A stretch of DNA of 64,000 nt, taken from assembly GCF_039542305.1 (NCBI RefSeq), contig NZ_BAABHW010000004.1, positions 186,001 through 250,000 on the forward strand. Reading direction: 5' to 3'. The DNA comes from Roseibacterium beibuensis. GTDB taxonomy: Bacteria > Pseudomonadota > Alphaproteobacteria > Rhodobacterales > Rhodobacteraceae. The notes under the pieces are model-generated. The model worked only from the letters and a program-made list of their open reading frames with translations, was not told the origin of the DNA and made no database searches. Positions 1 through 8,506 of the stretch are shown piece after piece. The first letter of the stretch is position 1. Each line of letters opens with the position of its first letter. Made by a program: the position numbers and the translations under genes.

Positions 1-2
1 TC

Positions 3-275
3 GCGGTGCCCGAGGCGCTGGCCCCGGCGCTGGACGAGGACGCGCCGGTCGATCTGCATGATTTCCTGTCAGCACACGGGCTGTCGCCCGTCACGCTGGA
101 GGATACGCTTTGCGCCTCGATCACGACGATGGGCGAGTCGGTGACGCTGTCCTGCGACCGCTATACGCCCTTGCTGGTCCTGACCCGCGTCGCGCGCGGG
201 GCCGACGGGGCCGTGATCGGGCGTCAGGTGTTGCGCGTGGCCGATCCGGACCTCGAATACCGGCCGGGAGGGTGA
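3..275 (+). CDS. GntR-family regulator, C-terminal UTRA part (5' truncated)
   Basis: The window opens inside this gene, so the DNA-binding N-terminus is missing. The remaining roughly 90 residues read like the end of a UTRA ligand-binding domain. A helix (LHDFLSAHGL) is followed by a strand with the LEDTL/SITTMGESVTL pattern, then PLLVLTRVARGADGAVIGRQ and a terminal DLEYR. That layout is typical of HutC/FarR-type GntR regulators, which bind a small effector and usually repress a neighbouring catabolic operon. It converges on the aldehyde dehydrogenase gene, so it need not control it. The effector cannot be told. The family call is moderate because only the last domain is visible. Confidence 0.6.
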   Translation, partial: AVPEALAPALDEDAPVDLHDFLSAHGLSPVTLEDTLCASITTMGESVTLSCDRYTPLLVLTRVARGADGAVIGRQVLRVADPDLEYRPGG

Positions 276-307
276 GAGCCCGAGGGGTTGCGCCGGCTTT
301 GCCGTCG

Positions 308-380
308 CCCGGCGGGGCTTTGCCGGGGGCATCGAGCCCCCGTCAAAGCGGCTGCTGTCGCAGCTACATATTTGAGGGAT
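308..380. repeat. GC-hairpin repeat of REP type (copy 1)
   Basis: After the GntR stop there are two GC hairpins. One is CCCGGC/GCCGGG around GGGGCTTT, the other GGGGGC-ATCGA-GCCCCC. They are followed by TATTTGAGGGATAAAGATG. The GC hairpin followed by an AT-rich tail ending in AAGATG resembles the copy at 16327-16380. Elements of this kind are common between genes in Rhodobacteraceae. The relation between the two copies is loose and judged by eye. Confidence 0.4.
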
Positions 381-413
381 AAAGATGGGGGCGGGTCCGT
401 CATGGCCCCGCCC
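381..413 (-). terminator. Rho-independent-like terminator after the aldehyde dehydrogenase gene
   Basis: An 8-bp perfect stem (GGGGCGGG at 388-395 and CCCCGCCC at 406-413, loop of 10) lies just past the stop of the minus-strand dehydrogenase gene. On that strand it is followed by CATCTTTATCC. The T tract is short, so termination is probable rather than certain. Confidence 0.5.
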
Positions 414-420
414 GGCGCGT

Positions 421-1869
421 TCAGATCCCGTCGATGCACACGTATTTGGTGTCGAGGTAATCTTCGAGCCCCTGGCTGCCGCCCTCTTTCCCGAGGCCGG
501 ATTCCTTGACGCCGCCGAAGGGCGCCTCGACCGTGGTGATCAGGCCCGAATTGATGCCGATCATGCCGTAATTCAGCGCCTCGTTCAGGCGGAAGGCGCG
601 GGAGAGGTCCTGCGTGTAGACGTAGGAGGCCAGGCCGAACACGGTGTCATTGGCCATGCGCACGGCCTCTTCCTCGGTTTCGAACCTGAAGACGGGGGCG
701 AGCGGGCCGAAGATTTCCTCCTTCGCGAAGGCCATGTCCTGCGTCGCGCCGGTCAGAACGGTGGGCTGGAAGAAGGTGCCACCAAGTTGGTGGCGCGCGC
801 CGCCGAGCGCGACCTCGGCCCCCTTGCCCTTGGCGTCGTCGAGCAGGTCCTCGACCTTCTTCACGGCGTCCTTGTCGATCAGCGGGCCTTGCGCCACGTC
901 CTCGTTCCGGCCATCGCCGACCTTCAACTCGCGGGTCTTTTCGACCAGTTTTTCGACGAAGGCATCATAGACCCCGGCCTGCACGTAGATGCGGTTGGCG
1001 CAGACGCAGGTCTGGCCGGAATTGCGGTATTTCGAGACGATGGCACCCTCGGCGGCCTTGTCGAGATCGGCATCGTCGAAAACGATGAAGGGCGCGTTGC
1101 CGCCCAGTTCCATCGAGACTTTCTTGACCGTGTCGGCGGATTGCCGGATCAGCTCCTTGCCGACTTCGGTCGAGCCGGTGAAGGTGATCTTGCGCACTTC
1201 CTCGCGCGCCATCATGGCGCCCGCGATCTTACGGGCCGAGCCGGTCACGACGTTCACCGTGCCCTTGGGATAGCCCACCTCTTCGGCCAGCGCGGCCCAG
1301 GCGAGGCCCGAATAAGGGGTGGCGGTGGCGGGCTTGGCGACGATGGGGCAGCCCACGGCCAGCGCGGGCGCGAGTTTGCGCGCGAGCATCGAGGACGGGA
1401 AGTTCCATGGCGTGATCATGCCGACGACGCCCACGGGGTGTTTCGTGACCAGGATGCGGCGGCCATTGACCCCGGCGGGGACGATCTCGCCCTTGGCGCG
1501 GCGGGCTTCTTCGGCGAACCAGCGCACATATTGCGCGCCGATGGCGATCTCGCCCTTGGCCTCGGTGATGGGTTTGCCCATCTCGATGGTCAGCAACTCG
1601 GCCAGGGCCTGCTGGTTGTCCATCAGCGCATCGTGGAGTTTCCACAACAGGCCCACGCGGCTCATCAGGTCCATCGCGGCGAAACCGGGGAAGGCGGCGG
1701 CGGCGGCATCGATGGCGCGCATCGTCTCGGCCTCGCCCGACGCGGGGACGGTGCCGATCACCTCCTCGGTGGCGGGGTTGGTGACCTCGATCGTCTCGCC
1801 GCTATCGGCGCCGATCCACGCGCCGCCGACGAAATTCGCCTCGCGCATCCATGTTGTCCAGTCGCTCAT
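421..1869 (-). CDS. gabD: NAD(P)-dependent succinate-semialdehyde dehydrogenase family (ALDH)
   Basis: This 482-residue aldehyde dehydrogenase oxidises an aldehyde to its acid using NAD(P). The family signature pieces are all present. They are TPWNFPSSMLARKLAPAL near 153-170 for cofactor binding, the general base Glu254 in MELGGNAP, the nucleophile Cys288 in SGQTCVCANR, and the C-terminal PFGGVKESGLGKEG. The C-terminal motif and the length fit the GabD (succinate semialdehyde) group, although substrate within ALDHs is not readable with certainty. The start at 1869 was chosen because MSDWTTW is preceded by GGGAGG and overlaps the stop of the GAPDH gene (ATGA). The two genes are therefore probably translated together. 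A terminator-like hairpin follows. Confidence 0.8.
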   Translation of the reverse strand: MSDWTTWMREANFVGGAWIGADSGETIEVTNPATEEVIGTVPASGEAETMRAIDAAAAAFPGFAAMDLMSRVGLLWKLHDALMDNQQALAELLTIEMGKPITEAKGEIAIGAQYVRWFAEEARRAKGEIVPAGVNGRRILVTKHPVGVVGMITPWNFPSSMLARKLAPALAVGCPIVAKPATATPYSGLAWAALAEEVGYPKGTVNVVTGSARKIAGAMMAREEVRKITFTGSTEVGKELIRQSADTVKKVSMELGGNAPFIVFDDADLDKAAEGAIVSKYRNSGQTCVCANRIYVQAGVYDAFVEKLVEKTRELKVGDGRNEDVAQGPLIDKDAVKKVEDLLDDAKGKGAEVALGGARHQLGGTFFQPTVLTGATQDMAFAKEEIFGPLAPVFRFETEEEAVRMANDTVFGLASYVYTQDLSRAFRLNEALNYGMIGINSGLITTVEAPFGGVKESGLGKEGGSQGLEDYLDTKYVCIDGI

Positions 1870-2879
1870 ATCGTTCCCTCCCCTGTCATCTGCCGGCCCA
1901 TGCGTGTCGCCACGTCGAGCATGCGGCAGGAAAATCCCCATTCGTTGTCATACCAGCCGAAGACGCGGAGCATGCCGCCTTTCGACCGCTTGATCTCGGG
2001 CCCCGCGATGACGAGGCTTTCGGACCGGGCGCGCAGGTCGCTGCTGACCAGCGGCTTGTCCGTCCAACCGATGACCGGGCCCGCCTGTTCCCCGAGATGG
2101 GCGCGGGCCTCCTCGACCGAGGGGCGGTCGCGCGTCATGACGGCCAGATCGACGCAGGACACGCTGGCCGTCGGCACCCGCACGGCCGATCCGGTGACGC
2201 GGCCCGCCAGATGCGGCAGCACCACATCGACCAGCTTCTCGGCGCTGGTGGTGGTGGGCACCATGGAGAGTGCGGCGGCGCGGGACCGCGCGGCGTTGGC
2301 CATGGGCATGTCCACGGTGGGCTGGCTGCCGGTGTAGCAATGCACCGTCGTCATCAGGGCCGAGTCGAGGCCCCAAGCCTCGTCGATCAGGCGGATCAGC
2401 GGGGCGATCGCGTTCGTCGTGCAGGACGCGTTGGACACGATCCGGTGCGCGGGTGCGAGACGCTCGTCATTGGCGCCCAGCACCACGGTCAGGTCGGCCT
2501 GCGGCGACGGCCCGGACACGAGGACGCGCCCGGCCCCGGCGGCAAGCCCGGCCTCGGCGAAGGCGCGGTCGCTGGCGCGCCCGGTGCAATCCATCAGGAT
2601 GTCGATCCCGGACAGGTCCAGCCGCGCCGGGTCACGTTCGCCGCTGAGCGGCAAGGCATGACCATCGACGACGAGCGCGCCGTCGCGGGTCTCGACACTG
2701 CCGCGCCAGGGGCCGAAAACGCTGTCGTATTCAAAGAGGTAGGCGCAGGTGTCGAGCGGCGCGATATCGTTGATCGCGACGATCTCGATCTCGGGCCAGG
2801 TCGCGCGCGCGCCGGCCCAGGCGCGCAGAACAGACCGCCCGATACGCCCAAATCCGTTGATCGCCACCCGGATGGTCAT
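1866..2879 (-). CDS. gap: Glyceraldehyde-3-phosphate dehydrogenase family protein
   Basis: A 337-residue GAPDH-family enzyme, which would oxidise glyceraldehyde 3-phosphate (or erythrose 4-phosphate) with NAD(P) and phosphate. The Rossmann start is INGFGRIGR at 7-15. The catalytic Cys153 lies in SNASCTTN, His180 in HCYTGSQ, and the C-terminal WYDNEWGFS is present. HCYTGSQ departs slightly from the common HxYTxDQ of glycolytic enzymes. The start at 2879 (MTIRVAINGFG) is preceded by GAGGGGAT; the longer frame would add 25 residues not seen in the family. Its tight coupling to an aldehyde dehydrogenase, not to pgk or tkt, suggests a paralogue with a side-pathway role. That last point is inference. 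Confidence 0.85.
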   Translation of the reverse strand: MTIRVAINGFGRIGRSVLRAWAGARATWPEIEIVAINDIAPLDTCAYLFEYDSVFGPWRGSVETRDGALVVDGHALPLSGERDPARLDLSGIDILMDCTGRASDRAFAEAGLAAGAGRVLVSGPSPQADLTVVLGANDERLAPAHRIVSNASCTTNAIAPLIRLIDEAWGLDSALMTTVHCYTGSQPTVDMPMANAARSRAAALSMVPTTTSAEKLVDVVLPHLAGRVTGSAVRVPTASVSCVDLAVMTRDRPSVEEARAHLGEQAGPVIGWTDKPLVSSDLRARSESLVIAGPEIKRSKGGMLRVFGWYDNEWGFSCRMLDVATRMGRQMTGEGTI

Positions 2880-2960
2880 GGCCGATATCCCCTCGTCTGC
2901 CTTGTCGCGCGCACCCTGCCCCGGAGCCTCGGGCACCGCAAGGGGCCGTGACACCGTCGG

Positions 2961-3686
2961 TCAGGGCGTGTCGGGATAGCCGAATTTTTCGAACATCCAG
3001 GCGAAGCGGTCGCGGATCGCGGCGACGCGGTCGGGATGGGGGGCGAACATCTCGGCGGGGCTGGCCTTTTTCGGGCGATGGCCACCCTTGGCGCGCGTGC
3101 CGGCGAAGGTCTCGGCCAGCCCTGACAGCTCGGGGCGGGCGGCTTCAAGCGCCGCGATATCCTCGGCGAAATGCTCGTAACGGATGTAGAAATCGATGAT
3201 GTCGCGCCCGTCGATGAAATATTGTTCCTCGTTATGTTCCAGCACCCGGAAAATCTCGGGGCCGGAAATCCACGCCGAGAAATCGGCACCCTCGGGCTTG
3301 TTGCGGTTGGACCAATAAAACTTGGACACGACGGTATCGAACGGGTTTCGGACGATGGAAATCTTGAACGCGGCGTCAAACGCCTCGGCGCCGAGGTGGC
3401 GGCGGACATCGGCGGCGGGAATGTGGTTACGGTAGCGCCGCGGCCATTCCAGTTTTTTCGCGAACCGGCGGCGGGACTTCCGGTCGTTCAGGAACTCGGA
3501 CAGCCCGCCTTTGAAGTTCTGGGCCCCGCGAAATCCACGTTCGCGCCGGGCGGCCTCATCCGTGCGGGTGATCGGCGTGATGATGTCGTTCGACCCGGCA
3601 AAGCGCGACAGGGCGATCTCGAAGGATGTGCCGGCCACCTTGCGCGGCTTGAGGAACAGGATCTTGGGATCGGAGAGGTAGATCAC
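2961..3686 (-). CDS. Sulfotransferase family protein
   Basis: A 241-residue cytosolic protein with the two PAPS-binding elements of sulfotransferases. The 5'-phosphosulfate loop is at the N-terminus (ILFLKPRKVAGTSFE, residues 9-23). The 3'-phosphate element ISIVRNPFDTVVSKFYW lies near the middle, with the Arg and the later Ser of the RxxxxxxxS pattern. Length and arrangement fit the bacterial Sulfotransfer_2-like group, which transfers sulfate to sugars or other small acceptors. The acceptor is unknown. It stands alone between the GAPDH gene and the ABC importer, though two other sulfotransferase-like sequences occur at 23103 and 28303. Confidence 0.75.
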   Translation of the reverse strand: MIYLSDPKILFLKPRKVAGTSFEIALSRFAGSNDIITPITRTDEAARRERGFRGAQNFKGGLSEFLNDRKSRRRFAKKLEWPRRYRNHIPAADVRRHLGAEAFDAAFKISIVRNPFDTVVSKFYWSNRNKPEGADFSAWISGPEIFRVLEHNEEQYFIDGRDIIDFYIRYEHFAEDIAALEAARPELSGLAETFAGTRAKGGHRPKKASPAEMFAPHPDRVAAIRDRFAWMFEKFGYPDTP

Positions 3687-3761
3687 GGGCGCGCGCTCAC
3701 TCTGCTGCGGGGGTCGGTCGGCTGGGGCGTGGCTTACACCGCCGCGCGGGACTTGTCGAAC

Positions 3762-4703
3762 CTAGCGCTCTCCCCTGCGATAGGGGACCATGAGGGCCTG
3801 CGGCACCCTTGCCCGGCGGGCCATGACGACCAGCGCGAGGATGGACAGGACGTAGGGCAGCATCAGGAACAACTGGTAGGGCACGCCATCGACGATCGTC
3901 TGCAAGCGCAGCTGGAACGCGTCGAAGAACGCGAAGAGGACCGCCCCCAGAAGCGCCCGCCCCGGCCGCCAGAGCGCGAAGACGACAAGCGCGATACAGA
4001 TCCAGCCGCGGCCCTGCACCATGGTCGGGAAGAAGGAGTTGAAGGCGGCCAGCGTCAGGAATGCCCCGGCCAGCCCCATCATCGCCGAGCCTGCCATGAT
4101 GGTGCCGATGCGCAGCCAGATCGGGTCGATGCCCTGTGCATCCACCGCGTGCGGGTTTTCGCCCGTCATCCGGATCGCGAGGCCCAGCGGCGTCCGGTAG
4201 AGCACCCAGGCGATGACAAGCACCAGCCCGAGCGCGAGGTAGGTGGGTGCGGTCTGGTTGAAGAGGACCGGGCCGAGGAAGGGGATGTCGGACAGAACGG
4301 GGACTTCAAGCGCGCGAAACGGCTCGACCGTCGGCGGAGAGGTCGCCGTCGGCACGGCGAGGCGGAAGATGTAGTAGGAAAAACTGGAGGCGAAGAGGGT
4401 GATGCCAAGCCCGGTGACGTGCTGGTTGAGACCAAGGGGCACGGTCAACAGCGCATGTAGCAGCCCGAACATCGCCCCGCACAGCGCCGCGACAAGCAAG
4501 CCCGCCCACAGCCCCGCACCCATGTAGACAGTCAGCCAGCCGATCATCGCGCCGAAGGTCATGATCCCCTCGATCCCGAGGTTCAGCACGCCCACCCGCT
4601 CGCATAGCAGGACGCCCAAAGTACCAAGGATGAAGGGCGTGGCGATGCGCAGGATGGCCTCCCACATGCCGACGGAACTGAGGATATCGAGAACCACGCT
4701 CAT
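3762..4703 (-). CDS. BMP-type ABC transporter permease, second subunit
   Basis: A 313-residue inner-membrane permease with about eight to nine hydrophobic segments. It carries the family motif LNLGIEGIMTFGAMIGW near residues 40-57 and TGENPHAVDAQGID in the cytoplasmic coupling loop. These mark the BPD_transp_2 permeases of nucleoside/BMP-type importers. The start at 4703 (MSVVLDIL) overlaps the stop of the upstream permease gene by ATGA. It would pair with that permease and the double ATPase to import a substrate delivered by the lipoprotein-like binding protein at 7350. Substrate: probably a nucleoside or purine/pyrimidine compound, by family. Confidence 0.85.
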   Translation of the reverse strand: MSVVLDILSSVGMWEAILRIATPFILGTLGVLLCERVGVLNLGIEGIMTFGAMIGWLTVYMGAGLWAGLLVAALCGAMFGLLHALLTVPLGLNQHVTGLGITLFASSFSYYIFRLAVPTATSPPTVEPFRALEVPVLSDIPFLGPVLFNQTAPTYLALGLVLVIAWVLYRTPLGLAIRMTGENPHAVDAQGIDPIWLRIGTIMAGSAMMGLAGAFLTLAAFNSFFPTMVQGRGWICIALVVFALWRPGRALLGAVLFAFFDAFQLRLQTIVDGVPYQLFLMLPYVLSILALVVMARRARVPQALMVPYRRGER

Positions 4704-5752
4704 GGCCGCACCCGGTATTGTGTCAGGAAAATCGCGACCAGCATCGTCAGGAGCGACAGCGCGACGGTGACATCGGCGATGTAGGACGGGATGCCGAGTG
4801 CGCGGCTCATCGAATCCGCGCCGACGAACATGACGGCAGTAAACAGCGCGGCGGCGATCACGCCGATGGGGTGGCGATTGGCGAGCATGGCGATCACGAT
4901 GCCCGAATAGCCGTAATTCGGGGACAGGTCGGTTGTGACGTAGCCCTTGACCCCCATAACCTCGATCGCGCCGGCCAGCCCCGCCAGACCGCCGGACATG
5001 GCAGCCACCAGCATCAGGGTCCGGCCCAGCGGCACCCCGGCGAAAGCCGCGGCGCGGGCGTTGAGACCGGTCGCCCGTGCGCGCAGGCCGAAGACGGTGC
5101 GCGTCTGGATCCACCAGATGGCCACGGCCAGCGCCACGGCGATCAGCAGGCCCGCATGCAGGCGCGACCGCTCCAGCAGCCGGGGCAGGCTGGCGCTGTC
5201 GGGGATCGGGACCGATTGCGGCCAGCCAAAGGCGAGCGGGTCGCGCAACGGGCCTTCGATCATCATCGAGACAAACAGGATCACGATGAAGTTCAGCAGA
5301 AGCGTGGTGACGACCTCGTCCACGCCGAAGCGCAGCTTGAGCGCCACGGGCACCAGCAGCAGCATGGCCCCCGCCACGGCCCCGGCGATGAGACAGGCGA
5401 TAATCGTGACAATGGCGGGCGCCCCGGCTATGGCCGGGATCAGGCCGAAGGCGCTGACGGCCAGCGCGCCCAGATAGAATTGCCCCTCGCCGCCAATGTT
5501 CCACAGCTTCGCCCGGAACGCGACGGCGGCGGCGAGGCCGGTCAGGATCAGGGGTGTTGCACGCGTAAGCGTTTCGGTGATGCCGAGCCGGGACCCGAAG
5601 GCCCCGTCAAGGATCAGCCAATAGGCCTGGACCGGGTTCGCGCCCGCGATGGCGATCAAGATGCCCGCCATGAGCAGCGCCGTCAGGATCGCGGCCAGCG
5701 GCGCAAGAACGGTCAGCGCGGCGGGCGTCTGTTCGCGGCGTTCAAAGCGCAT
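4700..5752 (-). CDS. BMP-type ABC transporter permease, first subunit
   Basis: A 350-residue integral membrane permease. An N-terminal cytoplasmic tail (MRFERREQTPAAL) is followed by repeated hydrophobic helices. The NIGGEGQFYLGALAVSAFG motif lies near residues 88-106, and the coupling region is GLRARATGLNARAAAFAGV. It is a homologue of the second permease (NIGGEGQ matches NLGIEG), as expected for the heterodimeric permease pair of this importer class. It overlaps the ATPase gene by 11 bases and the next permease gene by 4, so the four transporter genes form one transcript running leftwards from 8339. Confidence 0.85.
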   Translation of the reverse strand: MRFERREQTPAALTVLAPLAAILTALLMAGILIAIAGANPVQAYWLILDGAFGSRLGITETLTRATPLILTGLAAAVAFRAKLWNIGGEGQFYLGALAVSAFGLIPAIAGAPAIVTIIACLIAGAVAGAMLLLVPVALKLRFGVDEVVTTLLLNFIVILFVSMMIEGPLRDPLAFGWPQSVPIPDSASLPRLLERSRLHAGLLIAVALAVAIWWIQTRTVFGLRARATGLNARAAAFAGVPLGRTLMLVAAMSGGLAGLAGAIEVMGVKGYVTTDLSPNYGYSGIVIAMLANRHPIGVIAAALFTAVMFVGADSMSRALGIPSYIADVTVALSLLTMLVAIFLTQYRVRP

Positions 5753-7301
5753 CCTGGGCCTCCGGCATCTTGTCGGCGGCGGCTTCGATCTCGCGGGCGG
5801 CGTCCCAATCGCCGGCCATCATCAACCCCAGAAGGCGCGCATCGGCACGCTCGGCAGGAATGGCGGGCGAAACCCGGCCATTCACGATGGCGCGGATGCG
5901 GTCGGACAGCGCGATCACTTCGTCGAGATCCTCGGAAATCAGCAGCACCCCTGCCCCCCGGTCGCGCGCGGCGATCAGGCGGCGATGAACGCCCGCGATC
6001 GCGCCTTCGTCGAGGCCGCGACTGGGTTGAGCGGCGACGATGATCGAGGGGTCGGCTTCGAGCACGCGTCCGAGGATGAGCTTTTGCATGTTGCCACCCG
6101 ACAGAAGGCCCACGCGGCCGTCCAGATGCGCCCCGCGCACGTCATAGGTGGCGAGGATATGGCGCGCCGCCGCACGGGCCGCGCTGCGCCGCACGATGCC
6201 GCGACGCGAGAACTCGGGCGCCCAGAGGCGTTCGAGCGCCACGTTCTCCCATGTGGTCATGTCGCCCAGCACGCCCTCGGCATGGCGATCCTCGGGGATG
6301 CGCCCGATCCCGGCGGCAATGGCATGGGGCACGTCATGGCGGCGCAGCGCGGCGCCGTCGATCTTCACCGTCCCGCGATCCGGCGGGTAGAGGCCCGAGA
6401 CCACCCCGGCCAGCGTCGTCTGCCCGTTGCCCGACACGCCGATGATGCCCAGCGTCTCACCGCCGCGCAGCATCAGGCTGACCCCGTTGAGCGCCGCGCC
6501 GCCCTTGCCGGACAGGTGCAGGTCCGACACCTCCAGCCGCACCGCGCCGGGCTGTGCAGGGGGGCGTTTCGGGCGTTCGACGGCGCGGCCGACCATCAGT
6601 TCGGCCAGTTCTTCTTTCGTCGTCTCACGCGTGGCGCGTTCGGCCACGACCCGCCCGCCGCGCAGCACGACGACCCGGTCAGACGCGGCCATGACCTCGT
6701 TCAGCTTGTGGGAAATGAAGATGATCGACAGGCCTTGCGCCGTCATCTCGCGCAAGGTCGCGAACAGGCGTTCGGATTGCTGCGTCGTCAGAACGGCGGT
6801 GGGTTCGTCGAGGATCAGGATGCGCGCGTCGTTGTAGAGCGCCTTGAGAATCTCGACCCGCTGGCGTTCGCCGACGGACAGGTCGGACACATGGGCGTCG
6901 GGATCGACCGGCAGGCCGAAACGCTCGGACAGCCGCGTCAGGCGCGCCCGCGCCGCCGCCCTGTCCGAGCGCAGCCGCCAGAGCGGTTCCGTCCCGGTCA
7001 TCACGTTATCGAGCACGGTCAGGTTGGCCGCGAGCGCGAAATGCTGATGCACCATGCCCACGCCCGCGTCGATCGCGGCGCGGGACTTGCCGGGCGGCAG
7101 GGTTTCCCCGTTCACGCGGACCGACCCCTCATCGGCGGTGTAATGGCCGAAGAGGATCGACATCAGCGTCGTCTTGCCCGCGCCGTTTTCCCCCAGAAGC
7201 GCGACCACCTCGCCCTTTTCGAGGTGCAGCGAGACATCGTCATTGGCCAATGTCGTGCCGAACCGCTTGGTGATGCCGTCGAGTTCGAGAACGCGCGTCA
7301 C
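5742..7301 (-). CDS. BMP-type ABC transporter ATPase (two nucleotide-binding domains)
   Basis: A 519-residue double ABC ATPase that powers the importer. In the first domain the Walker A is GENGAGKTT near 37-45, the signature is LSVGERQRVEILKAL and the Walker B is ILILDEPTAVL. The second domain has a degenerate Walker A (GVSGNGQTTLAG), the signature LSGGNMQKLILG, and IIVAAQPSRGLD. In that last motif the catalytic Glu is replaced by Gln-Pro. One canonical and one degenerate site is the rule for sugar/nucleoside-type double ATPases, so this is not damage. It lies 48 bases downstream of the binding-protein gene. Confidence 0.88.
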   Translation of the reverse strand: MTRVLELDGITKRFGTTLANDDVSLHLEKGEVVALLGENGAGKTTLMSILFGHYTADEGSVRVNGETLPPGKSRAAIDAGVGMVHQHFALAANLTVLDNVMTGTEPLWRLRSDRAAARARLTRLSERFGLPVDPDAHVSDLSVGERQRVEILKALYNDARILILDEPTAVLTTQQSERLFATLREMTAQGLSIIFISHKLNEVMAASDRVVVLRGGRVVAERATRETTKEELAELMVGRAVERPKRPPAQPGAVRLEVSDLHLSGKGGAALNGVSLMLRGGETLGIIGVSGNGQTTLAGVVSGLYPPDRGTVKIDGAALRRHDVPHAIAAGIGRIPEDRHAEGVLGDMTTWENVALERLWAPEFSRRGIVRRSAARAAARHILATYDVRGAHLDGRVGLLSGGNMQKLILGRVLEADPSIIVAAQPSRGLDEGAIAGVHRRLIAARDRGAGVLLISEDLDEVIALSDRIRAIVNGRVSPAIPAERADARLLGLMMAGDWDAAREIEAAADKMPEAQDAL

Positions 7302-7349
7302 GTCCGCCCCCCGCAGGGGACGGACCTATTCAGACAGCCGTGCGACATG

Positions 7350-8339
7350 TCAGGCGGGTTCGTCGAAGTTGCGCGGCACTTCGAATTCCCCGGCCATGAT
7401 GGCGGCGCGCACCTCTTCCATCTCGGCGGCGGCGTCGGCGGGAACCATGTCGGCCACGTAGGAGATGTCGTTACCGCCATCCGCCATCAGGCTGAGCGGC
7501 GTGTAATTCTTGCCGACCGGGCTGCCCGCGACGGCATCGGCCAGCGCCGTGTCCAGCAGCGGGCGGAACGACCACAGCGCGTTCGCAAAGACGGTGCCCG
7601 GGTAGCGCGGCGTGTAGTCGATGAGCGAGCCGATGGCCGGGATGCCCCGTTCCTGCGCGGCATCCGCCGTGCCAATGCGTTCGCCGAACAGGATGTCGGC
7701 GCCCGCGTCGATCTGGGCGAGCCCGGCTTCGCGGGCGCGCGGCGGATCGAAGAAGGTGCCGATGAAGCTGACCAGATGCGTGGCGTCGGGGTTGGTGCGC
7801 GCCACACCGTCGGCAAAGCCGTTGATCAGCATGTTGACCTCGGGGATCGGGATCGCCCCGACCGAGCCGACGATGCCGCTTTGGGTCATGCGACCGGCGA
7901 GCATGCCGGCCAGATAGGCCGCTTCCCAGTTCCAGGTGCCGAAGACGCCGAAATTGTCGCCCGCTGCCTCGCCCGACGACCCCATGAGGAAGGCCGTGTC
8001 GGGATAGTCGCCCGCAACCTCGCGCGCCTCGCGTTCGACGGCGTAGGATTCGCCTACGATCAGGACATTGCCGGCCTCGGCATATTCGCGCATGGCGCGG
8101 GGATAGTCGGTGCCCGAGACGCCTTCGGAGAAGGTATAGTCGATGACGCCTTCGGCATCGGCCGCGACCATGGCGGCATGCAGGACGGAGTTCCACGCAT
8201 TCTCGACCGGGGAGGCATGGATGCCGGCCACCTTCACGGCGGTCTGGGCACGAAGGATCGAGGGCGCGGCGAGGGTGGCGGCGCCGATGGCGGCACCGGT
8301 GGTCAGCAGATGGCGGCGATTGATGTGAAAGCGACTCAA
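7350..8339 (-). CDS. BMP-family ABC transporter substrate-binding protein, Tat-type signal
   Basis: A 329-residue periplasmic binding protein of the Bmp/Med family, which binds nucleosides or related compounds. The N-terminus has a twin-arginine-like signal (NRRHLLTTGAAIGAATLAA, cleavage expected near ILRAQ). It is followed by the first strand VKVAGIHASPVENAWN and a later GIVGSVGAIPIPEVN. I chose the TTG at 8339 because AAGGAG sits 8 bases upstream. The longer frame to 8393 would put 18 extra residues before the signal. As first gene of the leftward transporter operon, it follows the codA-like gene by 167 bases, which could hold a promoter. Confidence 0.85.
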   Translation of the reverse strand: MSRFHINRRHLLTTGAAIGAATLAAPSILRAQTAVKVAGIHASPVENAWNSVLHAAMVAADAEGVIDYTFSEGVSGTDYPRAMREYAEAGNVLIVGESYAVEREAREVAGDYPDTAFLMGSSGEAAGDNFGVFGTWNWEAAYLAGMLAGRMTQSGIVGSVGAIPIPEVNMLINGFADGVARTNPDATHLVSFIGTFFDPPRAREAGLAQIDAGADILFGERIGTADAAQERGIPAIGSLIDYTPRYPGTVFANALWSFRPLLDTALADAVAGSPVGKNYTPLSLMADGGNDISYVADMVPADAAAEMEEVRAAIMAGEFEVPRNFDEPA

Positions 8340-8506
8340 GGTACGTCTCCTTGTTGGCAGACCGCGCAGAAGCGGTTTTCTGTTGGTGCCCAACCCTTCT
8401 CAGAATTGCGGGCGCCGTCGAGCGGCGAAGCGCATTTTACCAGACTACCCGCACAATTCATGTGCAAGAAAGGGCCTTCTGCTCAAAGCATGACCAAATC
8501 TGGCGC

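Noticed and set aside
385..2337. 650-codon plus-strand open frame
   Set aside because: Mirror of the aldehyde dehydrogenase and GAPDH genes; His/Gly/Arg/Asp-rich translation without any motif, typical of antisense frames in high-GC DNA.
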